A DNA stretch of 64,000 nucleotides from assembly GCA_951217055.1 (NCBI GenBank), contig OX578281.1:11812447-11876446 (forward strand), written 5' to 3'. The position numbers were made by a program, and so were the translations under genes. The notes below the pieces were generated by a model. That model saw only the letters and a program-made list of their open reading frames with translations, made no database searches and was not told the DNA's origin. This DNA is from Gerris lacustris (lineage: Eukaryota; Arthropoda; Insecta; Hemiptera; Gerridae). Each line of letters opens with the position of its first letter. Within the stretch, counting starts at the first letter, position 1. Shown piece after piece: positions 57,729 to 64,000 of this stretch.

Positions 57729-58085
57729 TTTTAGCGTCCGTTAGCAAAACCAAGGACCCTTATATTTTACTGCGTGTGTCTGACTGTCCGTCCGTCGGTC
57801 CGTCTGTCTGTTGCCTGCTCTCATGGCTACACCTTTAGTCCGATCCCTTTGAAATTTGGCATGTTATGTGTATAGTACCTACTCACACTTTTTAAAAATG
57901 TAGCGACTTAAAAAAATTATTATTTTTTAAAAAAAATAAGGGTTATTTTTTTTTTTTTTTTGGAGACCTTGAAGGGTTATCATATATGAAAGGTTTGGTC
58001 GTTGGTGTGAAATGTGCCCCCCCCCCCCCCCCCCCCCCCCCCTTTCACATCGCTTATGAAAAGTACAAAACATTTTTCTAGCACA
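57729..58085 (+). mobile_element. H1 element copy 4, diverged and 3' truncated
   Basis: TTTTTAGCGTCCGTTAGC start, GTCCGTCCGTCGGTCCGTC repeat, GAAATTTGGCATGTTATG, and a poly-C run of about 24 near 58018-58042, then it ends without the 3' hairpin or GCCTACGGACCC. Confidence 0.65.
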
Positions 58086-58375
58086 CAATAATAATTTATT
58101 TATTTTGATTTAGATCTTTTCATGTAGTTTCAAAGTTTTAAATACTTTACTTTCCTTCCAAATGAATTATATTTGAAATAAGGTAATTAAACCTATTGCG
58201 AATAATAAATACTATTTGCAATAAGTTAATAAAATAACATAATTACATGCTTGGTATTCTGGGATTTACCTGACCTGAATAATGAATGTTAATCAAGTGA
58301 ATATCAAATTATTAATAACAGGCTGATAATCCCTCCTCCGCTACAGAGGTATTTAATTTAAAATCAGCTTTCACT
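58086..58375. other. Short unannotated stretch
   Basis: Nothing supported. Confidence 0.3.
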
Positions 58376-59590
58376 GAAGTAGAGTTATTTTCCTTTGTCA
58401 TGTTAAATTTCGCACAAACATGGCCGCCAGATTTAATCAAGATGGCGGAATGTAAAAAGATTTCTTAGCATGAACCTACAGGGTAAGGTAATTTTACCTA
58501 CTGTGATGGACGAGAGAATTAGTAGTATTTGGCTTTTATATAAAGACTAGCTGGATAACCCTGCTTCGCTAGGGAGTGTGTTATTTTATATTTAATGGGT
58601 TTATAAACAACTATGTAGACAAATTTAATTTATTTAAATAAACGAGAATACCTAGATACTACAGTTGTCTGCATCCCTCCCCCTTATTTTTGTACCTCCT
58701 CTCCATTGATAAGGTAATTTGATAATATCTCAAATTAGTAATTGATTCCGACTACTGAAAAAAAAAATCTTAAAAGTTTACTTTCCGGGAAAAGCAGCGG
58801 TATTTTCCATCTAACCTATTGTATCCCCACGTAAGTTATCACATCCTTGGTTTGAAATTGGAATTATCTATTAATAATATATACATATTATGCTTACAGC
58901 CAACATGGAAGCCCTTTCTCAAGTATTATCTTCAGAAGATCGGTTTGGGCTTAATTCCTTCTTTAATTACTTGGTCCCTATGTCCCTCTTAGGGATAACA
59001 TTTTAGAAAAACCCTAATGACAAAAATATCAATATAGTTTAAAAATATTTACACTCGTAAATTTTATTTTATCGTTTTAAAGAAGTGGTGATAATTATGT
59101 TGGTAAAGGAACATGGTTTAAATACGTTTACGGCCGTCATCTTGAAAGAAAATGGCGATATGAAAATCCATTTAAATGAAGTTGCTTTCCTAAAAAAGGA
59201 AGTTCAAGGAAGCATTCAAAATTTCAAGATTACTGTGTGATTATTTATGTCATTTACAATTTTGCGTGTATACATTGCCACCATTTTGATTTTAAATGGC
59301 CGATTGAGAAATACTTTTATAAAAGTTGCTTACGTCATTAAAGGAAGCTAACATTGAAATTTCAAGGTTCTAGGACTATTAGTTCCGGAGAAATCGTCAA
59401 ATTTCGGATATAAATGGCCGCCATCTGGAATCAAGATGGTGGATTGTAAAAATATTTCTTAGTGAGCATCTAGGAGGAAAGACGAACATACCCTACAAAA
59501 ATTTCATAGTAATATCAGTCCCGTAGTTTTAGAGATATTGTGATGTATCAGAGAGCAAGTGAGTGGTATTTGGCTTTTATATAATATATA
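58376..59590 (+). mobile_element. TA-associated element, copy 2 plus a 3' fragment in tandem
   Basis: 58549 begins ACTAGCTGGATAACCCTGC and 59590 ends GTATTTGGCTTTTATATAAT. Just before it, 58415-58545 is the same family's 3' end (AACATGGCCGCCAGATTTAATC ... TATTTGGCTTTTATATAAAG), so two copies lie head to tail. Words GGCCGTCATCTTGAAAG and GGCCGCCATCTGGAATC recur inside. Non-coding. Confidence 0.6.
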
Positions 59591-59601
59591 CATATATAAT
59601 T

Positions 59602-59956
59602 ACAAGAAAAAAAACTTTTTATATACTACGTTTTTAAATTTTCTGGCATAAATCATAAATACGAAACCCGTCAAAATAAAGATCGTAAATATGGGACATG
59701 TCAAAACAAATAAAATAACTTGCGGATTTTTTCCGAACTAACTTTCCATACAGCAAAATTTGCTGAAAAGGAATTAAATTCCGCTGAAATATGGCTTAAA
59801 GTATTAAAATAATGCATTATCATCGTGTTCTGAGCTATTCTAAAAGTTTCAAATGTCTAGCTACTCGGGAAGTTAGATAAAAGTCGAATGCAAAATTTTT
59901 ACTGGACAAACAAACAAACAAACAAACAAGAAAGTAAGCTAATAAAAACGTAGTAA
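59602..59956 (-). mobile_element. H3 element, minus strand, internally deleted
   Basis: Minus strand: ACTACGTTTTTATTAGCTTA, four GTTT units, then the sub-terminal inverse TAAAAACGTAGTATAT and AAAAAGTTTTTTTTCTTG. About 355 bp, the same deleted size as the copy at 40941. Confidence 0.65.
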
Positions 59957-60436
59957 AAAGGAAGATAATAAGTGAATAAAAGTTATTTCATACAGATAAA
60001 TGAATAGAATTACTTCTTCCAGTTATTATTTTCGCTTAGATCATAGTTGTTATTTTCATTTTCATTTTTTTTTTTTTTTTTTTTTTTGTCACAGTTACTA
60101 AATGTTAACTGCGAAACACGAAATCCCTTTTTCTTATGTGAAATTAATAAAATTTGTCATGGGAGTTAAGACAGGTCGGTTAAGTTAGTAGACTTGTTGT
60201 TTGTGAGGATTAGACCTACAGTACCTGTAAAAGTTTATTCAGTGTCTATATGCGGGAGGGGGGGGGGGGTCTAAGTCTGTTGCTTTATGTTTTGTTAGGG
60301 GCCTAGGGAACACACCTGTTCGGTAACTCTAGAGCTTGGTATTACCTTGTATTCTAGTCACGTGCTGGACACATAGACACACTGCACACACTCAACAACA
60401 TCAATATAAACAACACGTCTTATACTTACTACGTTG
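59957..60436. other. Unannotated stretch
   Basis: Poly-T of about 22 at 60066-60087 and a G-run at 60255-60268. No gene. Confidence 0.3.
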
Positions 60437-61090
60437 TGTCAGTTATGTCCGGACCCACATAAAACACTTAAGTAACTGTCTTATCCCCACTCTTTATTAT
60501 TCTTTCACCAGAACTATTCTTGGTTCTTTCCTCTAATGTATTAATTAACTCTATAGAACGTGTGCATAACATGTAGTTGTGTCAGTTATGTCCGGACCCA
60601 CATAAAACACTTAAGTAACTGTCTTATCCCCACTCTTTATTATTCTTTCACCAGAACTATTCTTGGTTCTTTCCTCTAATGTATTAATTAACTCTATAGA
60701 ACGTGTGCATAACATGTAGTTGTGCCAGTTATGTCCGGACCCACATAAAACACTTAAGTAACTGTCTTATCCCCACTCTTTATTATTCTTTCACCAGAAC
60801 TATTCTTGGTTCTTTCCTCTAATGTATTAATTAACTTTATAGAACGTGTGCATAACATGTAGTTGTGTCAGTTATGTCCGGACCCACATAAAACACTTAA
60901 GTAACTGTCTTATCACCACTCTTTATTATTCTTTCACCAGAACTATTCCTGGTTCTTTCCTCTAATGTATTAATTAACTTTATAGAACGTGTGCATAACA
61001 TAGTTGTGTTAGTTATGTCTGGACCGACACGGAACACTTAAGTAACTGTCTTATCACCACTCTTTATTATTCTTTCACCAGAACTATTCT
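60437..61090 (+). repeat. 143-bp tandem array, about 4.6 units
   Basis: GTGTCAGTTATGTCCGGACC starts near 60436, 60579, 60722, 60865 and about 61006 (the last step is 141). The last unit is partial and the most diverged. Units 1-3 are nearly identical. Non-coding. Confidence 0.9.
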
Positions 61091-61128
61091 GGTACATTCT
61101 ATTAAAGAAATCGAATTTTTAAATAAAA

Positions 61129-61235
61129 TAGTCTGCCAATTTTTGGAGACACACAGCTTCCTCTCGTCCTATTTCGTATATTTTAATTGTTATATGTTTT
61201 TAGACCTATTATTGTTAAATTTATTTCATTTTACC
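61129..61235 (-). mobile_element. H2 3'-end fragment, minus strand
   Basis: AATAGTCTGCCAATTTTTGG and CACACAGCTTCCTCTCG are the inverse of the H2 tail. It ends against the next plus-strand H2 copy. Confidence 0.55.
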
Positions 61236-61242
61236 CTCGAAT

Positions 61243-61844
61243 TTGGCTTCCGAGCTTACCGAAGAAAACGGAAGCTATGTGATCGTTCTGAAGAACGAAA
61301 CAATTTTAGGTCTCCGATTTCTAAAATTCCAAGACAGAAATTTGTTTCAGACACCAGGGAACATTTTTGGTTCCGTGTCTGTCTGTCGGTCTGTCATTCA
61401 ATTTTTGCGAACCAACATATCTTGAAAACTACAAGTCCAATTTTAATGAAATTTGGATGGTAGGTCATAATTAGCTCATTGTTGGTTCCCTATAAGTTTA
61501 AACCTTCTGCTCTTATTTGTTTCTCTTCCACATGCGCACAAACATACATTTATTTACAGCTATAGCTTCAAAAGTACTTATCTGATTTGTATGAAACATT
61601 TATAGTTTATTGAAAGTAGTTCGCAGATAGCGCTAGATTATTTTGAACCGTCTGCGGTCTTTAACTTTTGCAAATTTGATACTTTAAATTATGTAAAAAG
61701 ATCTAAACAATTTTGAAAGGTTAAAAAAAACGGAGGAAACAATTTGCCAAATTAAACAATAATAGCTTGTAAAAGTATAAAATCAATATTGTAAGTTATA
61801 GGATGCGAGGAAGCTATGTGCCACACCAATTGGCAGGCTATTTT
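61243..61844 (+). mobile_element. H2 element, full length, core B
   Basis: GGCTTCCGAGCTTACCGAAG start, GTCTGTCTGTCGGTCTGTC repeat, core B and tail GGATGCGAGGAAGCTATGTG with hairpin TGCCACACCAATTGGCA. The two open frames at 61143-61463 are chance translations of this repeat. Confidence 0.7.
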
Positions 61845-61849
61845 GCATG

Positions 61850-62275
61850 AATTAAATTATAAATTTAGCAAAATTTAAAGAGCGCAGACGGTTAATAAAT
61901 TGAGATATTTTCGATAAACCATCTAAAGTTCATAAAAAGTCAGACGAGTACTTTTGGAGATATAAGAGTAAATAAATGTATGTTTGTGCGCATGTACAAG
62001 AGAAAAAAATGAGCTCAGAATGTTGAAACTTATATGGGGCAAACAATATGGTATTTATGACCTACCATCCAAATTTCAATAAAATCGGAGGAGTAGCTTT
62101 TAGGATATATGTTGGTTCGCAAAAATTGAGCGACAGACCAACAGACAGACAGACAGAAAAGGAACCAAAAATGTTCCCTGATGTCTGAAATGGAATTACG
62201 TCTAGGAATTTTTGAAATTGGAGACATACATTTTTTTCCATTCTTCAGAACAATCCATATAGCTTCCATTACCTT
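61850..62275 (-). mobile_element. H2 element, minus strand, core B, 3' truncated
   Basis: Inverse of core B (AGAGCGCAGACGGTTAATAA, GTGCGCATGTACAAGAG, GACCTACCATCCAAATTTC) through CAGACAGACAGACAG to CATATAGCTTCCATTACC. It lies tail to tail with the previous copy. Confidence 0.65.
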
Positions 62276-62430
62276 CTAAAAGCTCATGAGCTAAATATGT
62301 AGTATAACTTATTTGAGATATATAATGAAATAAAACCAACAATTGATTCAACGTTTTAATAATTGTTGTATTCAATAAATATTATTTTCCATTCCTGCTT
62401 AATTTATATATTTTGTTGAATAGTATTTAT

Positions 62431-63042
62431 TACTATGATTTTATTAGCTTGCTAACTTGTTTGTTTGTTTGTTTGTTTGTCCGGTACAAATCTGGCAATC
62501 GATTTCTAACTAACTTCCCGAATAGCTAGACATTTGAAACTTTTAGCATAGCTCAGAACACGATGACAATGCATTATTTTAATACTTTTAGCCATCTTTC
62601 AGCAGAATTTAATTGGTACTCAGCAAATTTTGGTTTAAGTTCGGAAAAAATCCGCAAGTTATTTTATTTGTTTTGCCATGTCCCATATTTACGCAATCTT
62701 CATTTTGACGGGTTTTAAATTTGTAATTTTTATAAATAACAGATAAACATTGAATGACAGCAAAACAGGAAATATATCGATAATATTATTTATCGATTAT
62801 ATTATTTCAAATCTATCGATGGCACGGTTTAGATTTGGTTTTGGGGAGATCCGTTGTACAAAGATTTGTCCTTTTATAGGTTTAAGATCAGCTCTCTAGA
62901 TGGTTGTCATTTATGTTTTTTTTTTTTTTTACTAACATTTTATATTATATAACAATAACAATTATATTATCAACATTACATACGATTCAACAGAAAATTT
63001 GAAAACGTAGTATATAGTATATAAAAAGATATTTTTATCTTG
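62431..63042 (+). mobile_element. H3 element, full length
   Basis: ACTATGATTTTATTAGCTTG start, five GTTT units, ATTTTGACGGGTTTTAAATTTG, GATCCGTTGTACAAAGATTTG, end AAAACGTAGTATATAGTATA and hairpin ATAAAAAGATATTTTTAT then CTTG. Slightly more diverged ends than the 40307 copy. Confidence 0.7.
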
Positions 63043-63850
63043 AAATTATTATAAATATTATTAATAGTTTATAAATTATCAATGTTATTTTAACTTAAAT
63101 TAACAAAATTTAAGTAATTTTATTTATTTAAGTTAATTTTAGTTAAGTTTTAATTTAAATTTTAAATACCAAAATTAATAAATTCCATATAATCAATATA
63201 ATAAACCGCATATATTTATTAATGCCGCAAAAGTTATTGTTTTAAAATAAACGTACTTATTCCAAATGAAGGGATTAAGTTACTTTCTATTGTACTTATT
63301 CCATGTAATTCTTTTTAACGGTACAGAATTGCTGGTAAACGTAAGAAAGTTACACGTTTAAATACGAGTAGGTTTACATTCCATTATTTATGCATTTAGG
63401 TAAAACTTTATTCCATTCTAGTTATAAAAGCAGAGTGAATTTCATTTGAAATATCCCTTTTAAATGCAATAAAAATGAATAAAAGAAGAGGAAAAGTTTA
63501 ATATTACCGTTACTGGGGGTTAATCTATTGGAAATATCCTAATGATCTCTTCAAGTTTTACCTCATATATCTCTCAAAATTCCTTCCAGTCAATTTTTTA
63601 AAAAAGTTTTTTTTATATATTTTTTTTTACATTTTCTTTTGTACTATACGGTGAAAACCCATAAACGGATATAACCTTTCTATAATAATCACATTTATAG
63701 ATTGAAAAAAATCGGTCCGAGACAACTCAGACAAACTTTCTCATATACTAGTTCATAATTACATAGCCCAGTGTTTTCCATTTATTAGTTTTCGTATGTA
63801 CATTTAATTATTATTGAACATTTCATCAAAATTTATCATAAAAATAACTT
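63043..63850. other. Unannotated AT-rich stretch
   Basis: No gene. 63650-63755 (AAAAATCGGTCCGAGACAACTC) resembles interspersed-element text but has no partner here. Confidence 0.3.
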
Positions 63851-63880
63851 CTCCTGGGCGGGGAATCGAACCCGGGCTCT
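63851..63880 (-). repeat. tRNA 3'-half-like sequence (box B)
   Basis: Minus strand GAGCCCGGGTTCGATTCC then CCGCCCAGGAG: a good box B and T arm with a plausible acceptor 3' strand. No matching D arm or acceptor 5' strand is visible upstream on that strand, so it is a tRNA-derived repeat or pseudogene rather than a tRNA. Confidence 0.4.
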
Positions 63881-64000
63881 CTTCGTCCACGTTTTAAGTT
63901 ATTTTCTCAGGAACTAGATTTTTCCCGGGAAAACGGCTTATATCGTTGGATTCGTATTCCAATGGTCTACATTTTAGAATTTTTTAATCAAAATCGTCCT

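Noticed and set aside
63851..63920. A complete minus-strand tRNA
   Set aside because: Only the T arm and acceptor 3' strand are convincing; the D arm and acceptor 5' strand do not match.

Overview
The window looks like repeat-rich nuclear DNA of an animal, most likely an arthropod and plausibly an insect. It is AT-rich, carries long TA microsatellites, non-LTR retrotransposon fragments, a Tc1/mariner remnant and many short non-autonomous elements, and has no bacterial-type genes. I could not name the species. No host protein-coding gene was recognised. The only coding sequence of clear ancestry is two broken non-LTR reverse transcriptases and a 41-codon scrap of mariner-type transposase.

Most of the window is built from a few interspersed families. 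Three unrelated families share one plan: short sub-terminal inverted repeats, a 4-bp microsatellite near the 5' end and a small hairpin at the 3' end. That is the plan known for Helentron-associated elements (HINE/DINE-1 type). I call them H1 (about 0.7 kb, GTCC repeats), H2 (about 0.6 kb, GTCT repeats) and H3 (about 0.6 kb, GTTT repeats). For H1 the window holds both an empty site (near 1693) and a filled site (2706-3416), showing insertion between T residues with no target duplication.

Layout: 0-5.6 kb holds a fold-back element, the H1 empty/filled pair and a tRNA-like repeat. 5.6-8.2 kb holds a GGAACG-rich block and a MITE whose end grew into a 74-bp palindromic satellite. 8-20 kb holds H2 and H1 copies, a GCGAGTTTACTCG-rich MITE and a mariner nested in H2. 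20-32 kb holds H3, a CCCTAGGG-centred repeat, a TA-associated element, further MITEs and an array of tRNA-like units. 33.5-36.6 kb holds a Jockey/CR1-like LINE split by a 1.5-kb element with 26-bp inverted ends. 37-47 kb holds a TTAA-flanked element studded with palindromes, fold-backs with tRNA-like and hammerhead-like motifs, and an element with a 22-bp array and a 76-bp palindrome. 48-54 kb holds 76-bp and 87-bp arrays and more MITEs. 54.9-56.7 kb holds an RTE-like LINE flanked by 315-bp direct repeats. 57-64 kb holds H1, H2 and H3 copies, a TA-associated element and a 143-bp array.

The elements do not form a pathway. They record nested insertion, end-sharing and satellite birth. Stretches between them are unannotated AT-rich DNA in which I see no genes.
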